From assembly GCA_964414415.1 (NCBI GenBank), contig CAYPWJ010000004.1, positions 1-64,000 of the forward strand: 64,000 bases of DNA. Reading direction: 5' to 3'. Positions 8,101 to 16,014 of this stretch are shown here, piece after piece. Made by a program: the position numbers and the translations under genes. Below the pieces are notes generated by a model, which ran no database searches, was not told the DNA's origin, and worked only from the letters and a program-made list of their open reading frames with translations. This stretch comes from CAZESS01 sp964414415. GTDB taxonomy: Archaea; Thermoplasmatota; E2; UBA202; DSCA01. Position 1 is the stretch's first letter, and every line of letters begins with the position of its first letter.

Positions 8101-9344
8101 ACGCGACGGCCTACGACTGCGTCGTCATCGGCGGAGGGGCAGCAGGGCTCGCCGGCGCCGCGGCCGCCCACGAGCGGGGGCTCAACACGCTGGTCGTCGA
8201 GGCAGGCCCGCGGCTGGGCGGCATCCCGCTGCAGTGCATCCATCCCGGCTTCGGTCTCACCTATTACGGCGAAGACCTCACCGGGCCTGAGTTCGCCGAA
8301 CGGCTGGCCGCCGAGGTACAGCAGCAAGCAATCGAGGTCATGACCGGCGCGCACGTCGCTTCCCTCGAGCAGCTGCCCGACGGACGGAAAAAAACCACGG
8401 TGATAACCCCGGACGGCGTCACCGAGATAACGGCGCCGTGTATCCTGTATGCCGCCGGGGCGCGGGAGCGACACCGCCACGAGACAGGCATCGTCGGCGA
8501 CCGGCCAGCCGGCGTCTACACCGCCGGGGAGGCACAGACACTCATGGACATCGACGGCGTCATGCCAGGGCGGCGCGTCGTCATCGTCGGCTCCGGCGAC
8601 ATCGGCCTCATCATGGCCCGGCGGTTCGCGCTGGAAGGCGCAACGGTCGAGGGAGTCATCGAGATGCTGCCATACCCGGGCGGACTGTCCCGGAACGTCG
8701 TCCAGTGTCTCCACGACTACGATATCCCGCTCCACATGCAAAGAATGGTCACCGCCATCCGAGGCGAGGGGCGGGTCGACACCGTCGACACCGTGGCTGT
8801 CAACGACGACCTGGAGCCCCTGGGGGGAACCGAGCGGCGCTTCGAATGCGACACCGTCGCCCTGGCCACCGGCCTCATCCCCAACATTGCGCTGCTCAGG
8901 GAGCTCAACGTCGAGATCGACGCGGCGACGCAGGGACCAGTGGTCAACGACTGCATGGAGACCTCGATACCGGGTGTCTTCACCGCAGGCAACGCCCTGG
9001 CCATCAACGACTACGTCGACGACGCGGCGCGGCAGGGCGAACGAGCCGCAGCCGGAGCAGCATGCTCCCAGGAGCACGGCTGCATTCCCGCCGACAGATG
9101 GATACCCGTCAGGGCGGGCCGCAACGTCAGGCTGGTCCTGCCGCACCGGGTCAGCGGACAGCGAGCAGTCACGCTCTACGCGCGGGTGCAGCGTCCGGAG
9201 CCACGCGCGGTCGTCCGGCTGCCGGAAATCAACCTGGAGCTGCCGCGGCAGGGCGTCACCCCGGGAGAGATGCTCACCATCGAGGTCGAGCAAGAGACGA
9301 TGGACGGGCTCGACGGGCCGCTCACCGTGGAGGTGCACCGATGA
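8097..9344 (+). CDS. Pyridine-nucleotide/FAD oxidoreductase of the glycerol operon
   Basis: A 415-residue flavoprotein with two nucleotide-binding folds: FAD motif VIGGGAAGLAGA at the N-terminus and NAD(P) motif VIVGSGDIGLIMARRF near residue 160. PGVFTAGNALAINDYVD near 295 is the usual C-terminal FAD-contacting ATG-D motif. The start is the ATG overlapping the previous stop; longer readings into the upstream gene are overlap artefacts. A beta-rich tail of about 100 residues follows the flavin domain. It probably takes electrons from the G3P dehydrogenase and passes them to NAD(P) or another carrier, a role assumed from the conserved gene order. No CxxxxC disulfide pair is obvious; a single Cys sits at LQCIHPGFG. 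Confidence 0.85.
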   Translation: MNATAYDCVVIGGGAAGLAGAAAAHERGLNTLVVEAGPRLGGIPLQCIHPGFGLTYYGEDLTGPEFAERLAAEVQQQAIEVMTGAHVASLEQLPDGRKKTTVITPDGVTEITAPCILYAAGARERHRHETGIVGDRPAGVYTAGEAQTLMDIDGVMPGRRVVIVGSGDIGLIMARRFALEGATVEGVIEMLPYPGGLSRNVVQCLHDYDIPLHMQRMVTAIRGEGRVDTVDTVAVNDDLEPLGGTERRFECDTVALATGLIPNIALLRELNVEIDAATQGPVVNDCMETSIPGVFTAGNALAINDYVDDAARQGERAAAGAACSQEHGCIPADRWIPVRAGRNVRLVLPHRVSGQRAVTLYARVQRPEPRAVVRLPEINLELPRQGVTPGEMLTIEVEQETMDGLDGPLTVEVHR

Positions 9345-9703
9345 AAAAAGAGCTGACCTGTATCATGTGCCCGGTGGGCTGCACCATCCAGGTGACGGTG
9401 ACGGACGGCGCCATCGAGTCCATCGAGGGTAACGCCTGCCAGCACGGCGAGACATATGCCCGGCAGGAGATATCCGAGGCGCGCCGCGTGGTCATGAGCG
9501 TCGTCCGCTGCACCGACGGCGACCTGCCGACCGTTGCAGTCAAAACCGCCGAGGCAGTGCCAAAGAAGGCGATACCGACGGTGATGCAGGCGCTCACGGA
9601 CGTCACAGTGAAAGCGCCGGTGGACGTGGGAGATGTCATCGTTGAACGCGTGGCCGGGCTGGACGTCGACGTCGTCGCAACGAGAAGCGTCCGTCAGCAG
9701 TGA
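9341..9703 (+). CDS. DUF1667 Fe-S protein
   Basis: This 120-residue protein opens with CIMCPVGCTI and has a fourth Cys at GNACQHGETYA, the cysteine pattern of DUF1667 (COG3862), predicted to bind an iron-sulfur cluster. DUF1667 genes recur downstream of GlpA-like and NAD(P)-oxidoreductase genes in anaerobes, which suggests a third subunit or electron-transfer partner for G3P oxidation. The start overlaps the previous stop (ATGA). Its 3' end overlaps the convergent hydrolase gene by 10 bases. Confidence 0.85.
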   Translation: MKKELTCIMCPVGCTIQVTVTDGAIESIEGNACQHGETYARQEISEARRVVMSVVRCTDGDLPTVAVKTAEAVPKKAIPTVMQALTDVTVKAPVDVGDVIVERVAGLDVDVVATRSVRQQ

Positions 9704-10464
9704 TCGAGGAGCCAGCGGACGATGATGTCGTGATACCGTTCACTCCATTCCGGGTCGTTACATATCTCGTGGTAGGCGCCCTCGAATTCCTCGAGGTGTT
9801 TGTCCTCCACCGTCAGCTCCCGCATGAACCGGCGGGCGCCGTGCGGCGGCACCACGACGTCGTCGGTGCCCGCCAGCAGCAAAACCGGCACCGTAATCCG
9901 TTCCGCATCGCGATGAGCCGCCTCCATGTGGACGAACAGGTCTTTCGCCAGGGCAGCCGACGCCCGATGATGAACGAGCGGATCCTCACGGTAGGCCCGC
10001 ACCGCATCCTCGCTCCGGGACAGGTCCTCGGGATCGATGCGATTATCCACGGTCAGGGACGGGGCTATCGATCCGAGGAGCTTTGACGCAGCTACCGACA
10101 GCCGGCCGAGGGTGGAACGTTTTGCCAGCGCCGGTGACGACGCGACGACGCCGCTGACCTCGCCGGGGTGCAGCTCCGCGTACCGGATGACGGTGAGGCC
10201 GCCGAGGCTGTGGCCGAACAGGAACGATGTCCCGTCGACATCGTCAATGATCTCCTCCAGCGTGGCGAAGGTGTCGTCTATGGTGGCGTGGCCCTGTTTC
10301 CCGTCGCTTCGGCCGTGGCCCATCCAGTCGAACGCGTAGACCGAGAAGCCACGGTCGGCGAGCAGCTGCATGAAGTCGTCGTAGCGGCCGCAGTGCTCCC
10401 CCAGCCCATGGACGAGGATGACCCATCCGTTGTTCGGCTCGCCGACCTGCCGCCTGAATATCAT
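9694..10464 (-). CDS. Alpha/beta hydrolase, monoacylglycerol lipase/lysophospholipase-like
   Basis: A 256-residue serine hydrolase of the Hydrolase_4 type. HGLGEHCGRYDD is the oxyanion-hole HGxxEH signature of monoglyceride lipases, GHSLGG holds the nucleophile Ser, an Asp lies in LLAGTDDVVVP, and the final His is in GAYHEI. The ATG at 10464 (MIFRRQVGE) is preferred over 10491 because a TTTAAA box lies about 29 bases before it and directly abuts the earlier ATG. No signal peptide. It converges on the glycerol operon, so releasing glycerol from monoacylglycerols for GlpK is a reasonable hypothesis. Confidence 0.88.
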   Translation of the reverse strand: MIFRRQVGEPNNGWVILVHGLGEHCGRYDDFMQLLADRGFSVYAFDWMGHGRSDGKQGHATIDDTFATLEEIIDDVDGTSFLFGHSLGGLTVIRYAELHPGEVSGVVASSPALAKRSTLGRLSVAASKLLGSIAPSLTVDNRIDPEDLSRSEDAVRAYREDPLVHHRASAALAKDLFVHMEAAHRDAERITVPVLLLAGTDDVVVPPHGARRFMRELTVEDKHLEEFEGAYHEICNDPEWSERYHDIIVRWLLDHC

Positions 10465-10596
10465 GTCGACTCCAATAAAAACGGGCAGCATGGTTTAAAG
10501 ATTGTCCCGTCGGACGGCGGCGCGACGGCAGCAAAGCTCACGTGCCACGCGTCAGCTTGATGTGGATTACACGAACTACCGAAAACAGAGAAGTGG

Positions 10597-10788
10597 TTAC
10601 TCTATAATTTCGACGTTCACGGCCTTGGGGCCGCGGGGTTCTTCCTTGAGTTCAAAGGACACTTTCTGTCCCTCGCTCAGCGGCATACGGGATTTGACGT
10701 CGGACTCGTGGACGAAGACATCCTGGTCGACTTCGTCCGCTCCGATGAACCCGTATGAGGTGAGCCATCTTTTTACGGTTCCTTCCAT
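10597..10788 (-). CDS. Cold-shock-domain protein
   Basis: The 63-residue single OB-fold protein has both nucleic-acid-binding motifs of the Csp family in slightly divergent form: RNP1-like YGFIGADE and RNP2-like VFVHES. The expected final segment (RGPKAVNVEII) is present. It would bind RNA or single-stranded DNA as a chaperone. Csp proteins are common in bacteria and in some euryarchaea, so old bacterial transfer is likely. A TAAATATA box lies about 40-45 bases upstream, giving a short leader. Confidence 0.92.
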   Translation of the reverse strand: MEGTVKRWLTSYGFIGADEVDQDVFVHESDVKSRMPLSEGQKVSFELKEEPRGPKAVNVEIIE

Positions 10789-11000
10789 AGTAGGTTCCTC
10801 ACTATGGATATACTCTCCCCGTATATTTAGTTATTGGTGCTGCCAGGAGGCGGAGAGCAGAAGGCAGCCACGGGAGCCGACATCGACATCCCCTGTCCCT
10901 GGCGCTCACCCGTCGTTCAACACAGGCGATAAGACCTGCGTCGTCACAGCAGCGCCATCCTGCTCGCTTCTTCTTCTAAAACCCATGCCGGCAAAAAAAC
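10789..11000. other. Intergenic stretch between csp and tRNA-Ser
   Basis: Holds the csp promoter near 10815-10830 and, next to the tRNA, a seven-base A run (10993-10999) that is a T run on the tRNA strand. Nothing else was recognised. Confidence 0.4.
10993..10999 (-). terminator. Oligo-T terminator of tRNA-Ser
   Basis: Seven T residues on the minus strand begin two bases after the tRNA 3' end, the usual archaeal intrinsic stop signal. Confidence 0.5.
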
Positions 11001-11085
11001 GCTGAGGGAGGGATTTGAACCCTCGAGGGGCGTGAGCCCCACAGGCTCTCCAGGCCTGCGCCTTTCCGGGCTCGGCTACCTCAGC
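11001..11085 (-). tRNA. tRNA-Ser (GGA)
   Basis: A class II tRNA of 85 bases with a perfect acceptor stem GCTGAGG/CCTCAGC and the anticodon loop CTGGAGA (anticodon GGA). A long variable arm (GGGGCTCACGCCCC) and a T arm AGGG-TTCAAAT-CCCT are present. No intron; CCA is not encoded. Confidence 0.95.
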
Positions 11086-11108
11086 ATGGTGTAGATGGTG
11101 CCCGTGCG

Positions 11109-12080
11109 CTATTTTTTCCACATCGGGGGGTAGGTGCCCTTCCGCATCAGGACACGGGTGGTGTCGACGGCGATGCCCTGATCCTGTTCCATGATGCCGC
11201 GGGTGGACAACTGGGCGGTGCCGATGGCGACGCCTTCTCCCTTGAGGGACTGTATGGCGACCGTGCTGCCGGGGACGATGCCGGTGTCTATCTGGAGGAT
11301 ACCCGCCACGGCGAGGTCGGCACCGTGGCATATCGCGTCGATGGCTGAGTCACGGATGATAGCCGCCGGGATGTGGAGGAGTACATCCTCCATGGGCCTT
11401 ATAATGCTTGTTATCTCTGGGTCGCCGTCCTCCCGCCAGAATGTGTATGCGTCCAGGAGGTCGTGCAGCGTACATGCATCGCTCTCGGTGAAGCGGCCGC
11501 TGCGGGTCCGGCGGAGCTCGTGCATGTGCGCTCCGCATCCCAGCGCCGTGCCGATGTCCTCGCAGAGCACCCTGATGTAGGTGCCGCCTTCGCAGGCCAC
11601 GCGGAACAGGACGTCCCGTCCCTGTATCTCGAGGACGTCGAGCTCGTATATCTGCCGGTCGCGTTCTTCTCGTTTGACGGCTGCCTGCTCCGGCGGCATC
11701 TGCGTGACCACGCCGACCTGCTGCTGGCATGCCTCCCGTATATCGCGTTCGCTGCGGTCGCCGTGGAGACGCATGACCGCGATGTATTCCTTGCCTGCCT
11801 CGTGCAGCAGCCCGATGGTCTTGGTGGCGTTAGCCAGGGCGACGGGCAGCACGCCGGTGACGTCGGGGTCGAGGGTGCCGCCGTGGCCGGCCTTGTCGAG
11901 CTCGAAGATGTCGCGGATCCATGCCGCCACCTGGTGGGAGGTGGGACCGGCGGGCTTGTCCACGACGGCGACGCCGTTATGGATGTGTTCCTCCACGCTC
12001 CGCTGGACGGGCTGCTTGCCGTAATGGGGGTTGGTGGATGCCTCCGCCTTGATAAGGCGGCGTCGCTGCCGGGGCCGCAT
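11109..12080 (-). CDS. cbf5: tRNA/rRNA pseudouridine synthase Cbf5 (dyskerin)
   Basis: Catalytic subunit of the H/ACA RNP, which converts uridines in rRNA and acts on tRNA U55. The TruB-fold catalytic motif HGGTLDPDVTGVLPVAL contains the active-site Asp. VDKPAGPTSHQV lies upstream, and EGGTYIRVLCEDIG near residue 180 is the second conserved block. The C-terminal 90 residues form a PUA domain (RDSAIDAICHGADLAVAGI and onward). The ATG at 12080 is chosen because a TTTATAAG box (12104-12111) lies about 27 bases upstream; the TTG at 12092 would fall inside the operator-like palindrome. It faces the divergent beta-helix gene. Confidence 0.93.
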   Translation of the reverse strand: MRPRQRRRLIKAEASTNPHYGKQPVQRSVEEHIHNGVAVVDKPAGPTSHQVAAWIRDIFELDKAGHGGTLDPDVTGVLPVALANATKTIGLLHEAGKEYIAVMRLHGDRSERDIREACQQQVGVVTQMPPEQAAVKREERDRQIYELDVLEIQGRDVLFRVACEGGTYIRVLCEDIGTALGCGAHMHELRRTRSGRFTESDACTLHDLLDAYTFWREDGDPEITSIIRPMEDVLLHIPAAIIRDSAIDAICHGADLAVAGILQIDTGIVPGSTVAIQSLKGEGVAIGTAQLSTRGIMEQDQGIAVDTTRVLMRKGTYPPMWKK

Positions 12081-12103
12081 GATGCAGGTCAAATACCTGC
12101 ATC
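12081..12103. promoter_or_regulatory. Perfect 9-bp inverted repeat between TATA and start of cbf5
   Basis: The arms gatgcaggt and acctgcatc are exact complements around a 5-base spacer. The element fills the whole space between the minus-strand TATA box and the cbf5 ATG, so a bound protein would block initiation. If transcribed it could also form a hairpin over the start. Confidence 0.6.
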
Positions 12104-12160
12104 TCTTATAAATGCTTTGCAGCCGGAAAACGGTTAAAAGCAGCCCGTCGTTACGGAGAC

Positions 12161-13882
12161 ATGAACCGTGCAGCGACAGCTGTACCAGTGGTGCTGATGC
12201 TCGTGGTATGCGGCTTTATCCCCGGGGGTGGCGGCGACATGACGGTGCAGGGAGACACGCTGTATGTGGGTGGCTCCGGTCCGGGCAACTACAGCAGCGT
12301 CCAGGCAGCCCTCGATGCGTCAAGCGATGGCGACACCGTGTACGTGTACAACGACAGCTCCCCCTACCGCGAGCGGGTCGTCGTTGCCACACGCGTCCGG
12401 CTGACCGGCGAAAGCCGGAGGACGACGGTTATCGATGGCGGCGGCAATGGAACGGTGGTCGCCGTCGCCGCGTCGGATGTCGTGGTGTCCGGTCTGACGG
12501 TGCAGGGCAGCGGGGCCAACGGGACCGGCCGGGCCGGTGTCCTGTTCTCTGCAACGGGATGCACCGCACGGGACATGGTGCTGCGGGACAACCAGTACGG
12601 CGTCATCTGCCGCGGGCGGGCGCACCGCGTGATACATACCAGGGCGGCAGAGAACATCGGCGGGGTGCATATACAGGGCGCCGCGGCATGCGTCATCGAG
12701 GAGAACGTGCTCGACGGAAACCAGGTATCGGGTGTGTCGCTGCAGGATGCCACGGGGAACGTGGTCAGTGGCAACCACATCGCCAACGGCAGCAGCAGCC
12801 AGGGTATTCTCGCCGGCGGTACGGGCAACCGCATCGAGGGCAACGTGGTCATGGGACAGCGGTACGGCGGCCTGCAGCTGCTCTCCTCGGGCAACGTTGT
12901 CACCAACAACTCCTTCATCAGATGCGGGCTGGGAGCGATGTACAGCCACCGGAGCAACGCCGTGCGGGACAACACGGTCAACGGAAAACCGCTCGTCTAC
13001 CTGGAAGGAGCAGCAGATGTGACCGTCGCCGATGCCGGCCAGGTGTTCCTCGTCGACTGCACCGGGGTGACGGTCAGCGGACAGCGACTCCTGAACACGA
13101 CGGTGGCCATCGAGCTGGTTGCCTCCGCCGGCTGCCATATCACGGGGAACGTCATCAGCGGCAACCTTGAAGGAGTGATGCTGTGGAACGCCTCCGGAAA
13201 CCGCATCGCGGGGAACACCATCACTGACAACCAGTTCGAAGGAATCGACATCGGTCCCTTCAGCCATCACACCCGGGTCGAAGGGAACGTCATCAGCGGC
13301 AACAACGACGGCATCTCGATGTGGTCGGAGAGCAACCTGGTAGCAGGCAACGACATCAACGGCAACTGGCACGGGATACAGCTCGACCTCTCCGATAACA
13401 ACACCATATCCGGCAACGAGATAGCCGACAACACCGAGGGCGTTTCCCTCTGGCAGGAAAGCCACAGCAACCACATATCGGGCAACGACTGCAGCGACAA
13501 CACCCGCGCCATCTCCCTCCATTACGGCAACACAGGCAACGTCATCAGCGGCAACAAGATAACAGGCAGCGAGTACGGCATCGACGTCAGCGGCACAAGC
13601 GAGGGCAACTTCCTGGAAGGCAACAATCTCTCCGGCAACGACGTCGGCGTCTGGATCGGCTCCACCGGCAACGTCATCCGGTACAACACGTTCATGGACA
13701 GCAAGCGGCGCCACGCAACCTTTGTCTCCGCGGAGCGCAACCCGCTTATCCCGCGAAACCGATGGAACCGCAACTACTGGGGCCGACCGCATCTGCTGCC
13801 CAAAGCAATCCTTGGATGGCGGCTGCCGTTCCCCTGGATCAACGTTGACTGGCGTCCCCTACTGCAGCCATACCAGGGTTAA
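12161..13882 (+). CDS. Secreted right-handed parallel beta-helix protein (NosD-like)
   Basis: A 573-residue exported protein with a signal peptide (VVLMLVVCGFIPGGGG region). A typical opening repeat, GNYSSVQAALDASSDGDTVYVY, is followed by about twenty short coils built on the G-N-x-I-x-G-N/D pattern, the NosD/carbohydrate-binding beta-helix architecture. The C-terminal block NYWGRPHLLPKAILG plus WINVDWRPLLQPY is a tail I associate with Thermoplasmata-type NosD proteins. It has no membrane anchor and is probably cell-surface or secreted, binding or processing polysaccharide. A TTAAAAG box lies about 27 bases before the ATG. It ends 4 bases into the convergent thyX. Confidence 0.88.
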   Translation: MNRAATAVPVVLMLVVCGFIPGGGGDMTVQGDTLYVGGSGPGNYSSVQAALDASSDGDTVYVYNDSSPYRERVVVATRVRLTGESRRTTVIDGGGNGTVVAVAASDVVVSGLTVQGSGANGTGRAGVLFSATGCTARDMVLRDNQYGVICRGRAHRVIHTRAAENIGGVHIQGAAACVIEENVLDGNQVSGVSLQDATGNVVSGNHIANGSSSQGILAGGTGNRIEGNVVMGQRYGGLQLLSSGNVVTNNSFIRCGLGAMYSHRSNAVRDNTVNGKPLVYLEGAADVTVADAGQVFLVDCTGVTVSGQRLLNTTVAIELVASAGCHITGNVISGNLEGVMLWNASGNRIAGNTITDNQFEGIDIGPFSHHTRVEGNVISGNNDGISMWSESNLVAGNDINGNWHGIQLDLSDNNTISGNEIADNTEGVSLWQESHSNHISGNDCSDNTRAISLHYGNTGNVISGNKITGSEYGIDVSGTSEGNFLEGNNLSGNDVGVWIGSTGNVIRYNTFMDSKRRHATFVSAERNPLIPRNRWNRNYWGRPHLLPKAILGWRLPFPWINVDWRPLLQPYQG

Positions 13883-14535
13883 TCGCCGGGATACCAGCGG
13901 CAGTCCGTCGCGTCCATCGGACAACGCTGCTCCGTCTTGCAGGGCGGCCCGGCGTTGTCGAACACCACCGGCGTTGCCTCCCTCACCAGCTTGAGCATAC
14001 GCCAGGCCAGCGCCCGGATCTCCCACTGTGCATGGAGACAGCAGCGGAGCTCAAAAAAATTGTGGAGTGACCGTGCGTTCATCGTGACGATGATCTTGGT
14101 GCAGGCCGCGTTGGGCAACACGTAGCGTGCATCCTCCGTCGGCACAGCCTCCTGCAGCTCCCGGTAGGCGTTCCAGATGGCCGCCATCGCCTCACGGTAT
14201 CGCTCCTCCCGGCCAGCGGCAACGACTGACGGCGGCGTCACGTACTCCCGCTCGGATTCGACGTAGCGCTGCGACTGCTGCGAGTAGGAGGCGATACGAT
14301 GACGGACGAGCTGGTGAGTCAGCGAGCGTGACACCCCGGATATACCGAAGGTGTATGACGCATGTTCGATGACTGACTCGTGGCCGAGGTCGATGACATG
14401 GCGGAGGACATCGCGGAGCTCTCCCGGGTCGTCGTTCTGGAGCCCAGCGATGCTGCTCTGTGCATGCGTGAGCTTGGCGGCCATGGCGGACAGCAGGTCG
14501 CCCTCGGGCGTGTGGGAGAGCAGCTCCACCTCCAC
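13879..14535 (-). CDS. thyX: Flavin-dependent thymidylate synthase ThyX
   Basis: Makes dTMP from dUMP with methylene-tetrahydrofolate-type cofactor and FADH2. The ThyX signature RHRxxSxxxxSxR is present as RHRIASYSQQSQR near residue 75, preceded by HESVIEHASYTFGI. The C-terminus ends with a Cys-rich CKTEQRCPMDATDCRWY segment that may bind metal, an addition I do not recall as universal. Start is GTG at 14535, one base after the stop of the upstream regulator gene, so the two are translationally coupled. A thymidylate kinase lies 30 kb away in the AT-rich island. Confidence 0.93.
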   Translation of the reverse strand: MEVELLSHTPEGDLLSAMAAKLTHAQSSIAGLQNDDPGELRDVLRHVIDLGHESVIEHASYTFGISGVSRSLTHQLVRHRIASYSQQSQRYVESEREYVTPPSVVAAGREERYREAMAAIWNAYRELQEAVPTEDARYVLPNAACTKIIVTMNARSLHNFFELRCCLHAQWEIRALAWRMLKLVREATPVVFDNAGPPCKTEQRCPMDATDCRWYPGD

Positions 14536-14536
14536 G

Positions 14537-15445
14537 TTACTCCCGTTCCCGTATGAGTCTGAGCAGCCCGAGCGGGTCGTCCAGCGTGGAGAGCTCCTCC
14601 CGGCCGATGACGGGGATGCCGGCGATGTTGGTATGTGTGGTTGACTCCATGAAGAGGACAGAGGGTCGCTCCACGACGCGTGACACGTCGGAGAGAACTC
14701 TGGCTCGTTCTCTGACGCGGCTACGTTCGGTGGCGACGAGCAGCATCTCGTCCATGAGCTGAGAGATGGCGTTGAACGGCGATCGGTCGGTCGGGATGAT
14801 GGATATATCCATGGCTTCGAGCAGCGAGAGCATGTAGTCGCTGATGCGGCGGTTGACCTCCATCTGGTATCCCTGGATGAAGGCCGCCAGGTCGAGCGGC
14901 TGCAGGATGTCTTCGCCGAGAAGCTCAGCCAGCTTTTCCGCCATCTCGATGGTGGCTCGTTCACCCTGCTCGTACATCCGGATGGTGCGCCGTGAAACAC
15001 CGGTCATCCGGGCGAGCTGCCCCCTGGAGATGTCCTGCTTCTGGCGTATCTCCCGCAGCCGCTCACCGTTCAGCCTGACGTAGAAACCGCCGGGGGCGGC
15101 ACAGATGAGCGGATGCAGACCGTTCAGGTAGTCATGCAATGTGTCGAGCGTGATGATGGGGACGTTGTAGCGATAATACACCACCTCGTCCTCCAGCGGC
15201 CCGGTGCCCGTCCGGTTGCCGATGAGGATGGGAACGCCGTCGAGGTGTTTCGCCAGAAAAAGGAGCTCCTGGGCGACGTCCTCGCTCAGGGCGTCGATGT
15301 TGTTGAGCACCTTGACAAGCAGAAGGGCGTTGTCGCGGCGGGCGACGAAGTCGAAGCTGGACGGGCGGATGGTACAGACCCCGGAGACATAGAACCCGGC
15401 CCGGGCCAGCAGGTCCCTCGTATCCTCCAGGAGTTCCTTCTTCAT
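14537..15445 (-). CDS. Archaeal HTH-type regulatory protein (COG1395, XRE fold)
   Basis: A 302-residue protein of the archaeal HTH regulator family exemplified by MTH_967. The N-terminal 120 residues resemble a nuclease/sensor-like domain (FDFVARRDNALLLVKVL). An XRE helix-turn-helix sits near residues 130-190 (LREIRQKQDISRGQLARMTGVSRRTIRMYEQG). The remaining 110 residues include a conserved tail. A TATATAA box at about 15467-15475 flanked by CTCTT/AAGAG lies about 25 bases before the ATG at 15445; the TTG one codon earlier is unlikely. It leads a two-gene operon with thyX. Target genes unknown. Confidence 0.88.
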   Translation of the reverse strand: MKKELLEDTRDLLARAGFYVSGVCTIRPSSFDFVARRDNALLLVKVLNNIDALSEDVAQELLFLAKHLDGVPILIGNRTGTGPLEDEVVYYRYNVPIITLDTLHDYLNGLHPLICAAPGGFYVRLNGERLREIRQKQDISRGQLARMTGVSRRTIRMYEQGERATIEMAEKLAELLGEDILQPLDLAAFIQGYQMEVNRRISDYMLSLLEAMDISIIPTDRSPFNAISQLMDEMLLVATERSRVRERARVLSDVSRVVERPSVLFMESTTHTNIAGIPVIGREELSTLDDPLGLLRLIRERE

Positions 15446-15575
15446 CAAAACTCAAATACTGCTCTCTTATATAAAAGAGTTTGGTTCTCCATACTCGTAA
15501 AATTTGCGAGTGCTGCAAAGGCGTGCTTCGGCAAAACGGATGAATGCAACAAGCAGTTTGGGTAGCTTGAATTAG

Positions 15576-15713
15576 AGGGAAATAATCATTATCAAGAAGA
15601 TTCTCATGGGACATTCCTTAAAGGGAGACGTTGACCTGAATCATTATAACGCCCAGTCTGAAGAGGATTTAAAGCGAATATACGACAATGTGAACATCAC
15701 GGTTTTACCCTAA
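15576..15713 (+). pseudogene. C-terminal scar of a tyrosine recombinase/integrase
   Basis: The open frame up to TAA at 15711 ends with KKILMGHSLKGDVDLNHY then a helical tail. This is the last catalytic block of tyrosine integrases: the LMGHS box (His/Ser) and the Tyr nucleophile 11 residues later. The frame has a stop at 15573 and no start for a full-length enzyme, so only the last 45 residues survive. It lies in a 566-base non-coding gap between two housekeeping genes. Confidence 0.7.
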
Positions 15714-15716
15714 TGT

Positions 15717-15810
15717 GTTACGAAATGCAAGGGGGGGTCAGTAGGGTAGCCTTGCTACCCCCGCTATTTGGCAGATTCTAACAGGGGGCGAGAATGGGCT
15801 ATTTCGTAAC
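15717..15810. repeat. 94-bp element with perfect terminal inverted repeats
   Basis: Perfect 10-bp ends gttacgaaat (15717-15726) and atttcgtaac (15801-15810) enclose a second perfect hairpin gggtagc-ctt-gctaccc (15744-15760). It begins three bases after the integrase remnant stop codon, so it may be a MITE-like element or the former attachment/recombination region of a lost mobile element. The rest of the gap (15449-15575 and 15811-16014) shows only the promoters of its neighbours. Confidence 0.55.
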
Positions 15811-16014
15811 GGCAGAGGCATTATCTCGGACTAACTGATATTACCAACCGAATGGCCTTTTATCAAATCACCGTCAAAATCCCAAATCCACCACTTCTAT
15901 GGTCATACTTCTGCTTTGGCCTCCAGAGTCTTTCCGGATTATGTGGATCCCCGGGTTGATTGAACGGCTGCATGGCTAAAAAGGTTTTAATGCAGGCCAC
16001 ATTCTAGCTACCGT

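Noticed and set aside
8082..9338. Long antisense frame opposite the oxidoreductase
   Set aside because: It is a high-GC shadow of a well-supported flavoprotein, with no motif.
12320..13792. Long antisense frame opposite the beta-helix gene
   Set aside because: Repetitive Val/Ala/Asp composition mirrors the G-N-x-I coils on the other strand.
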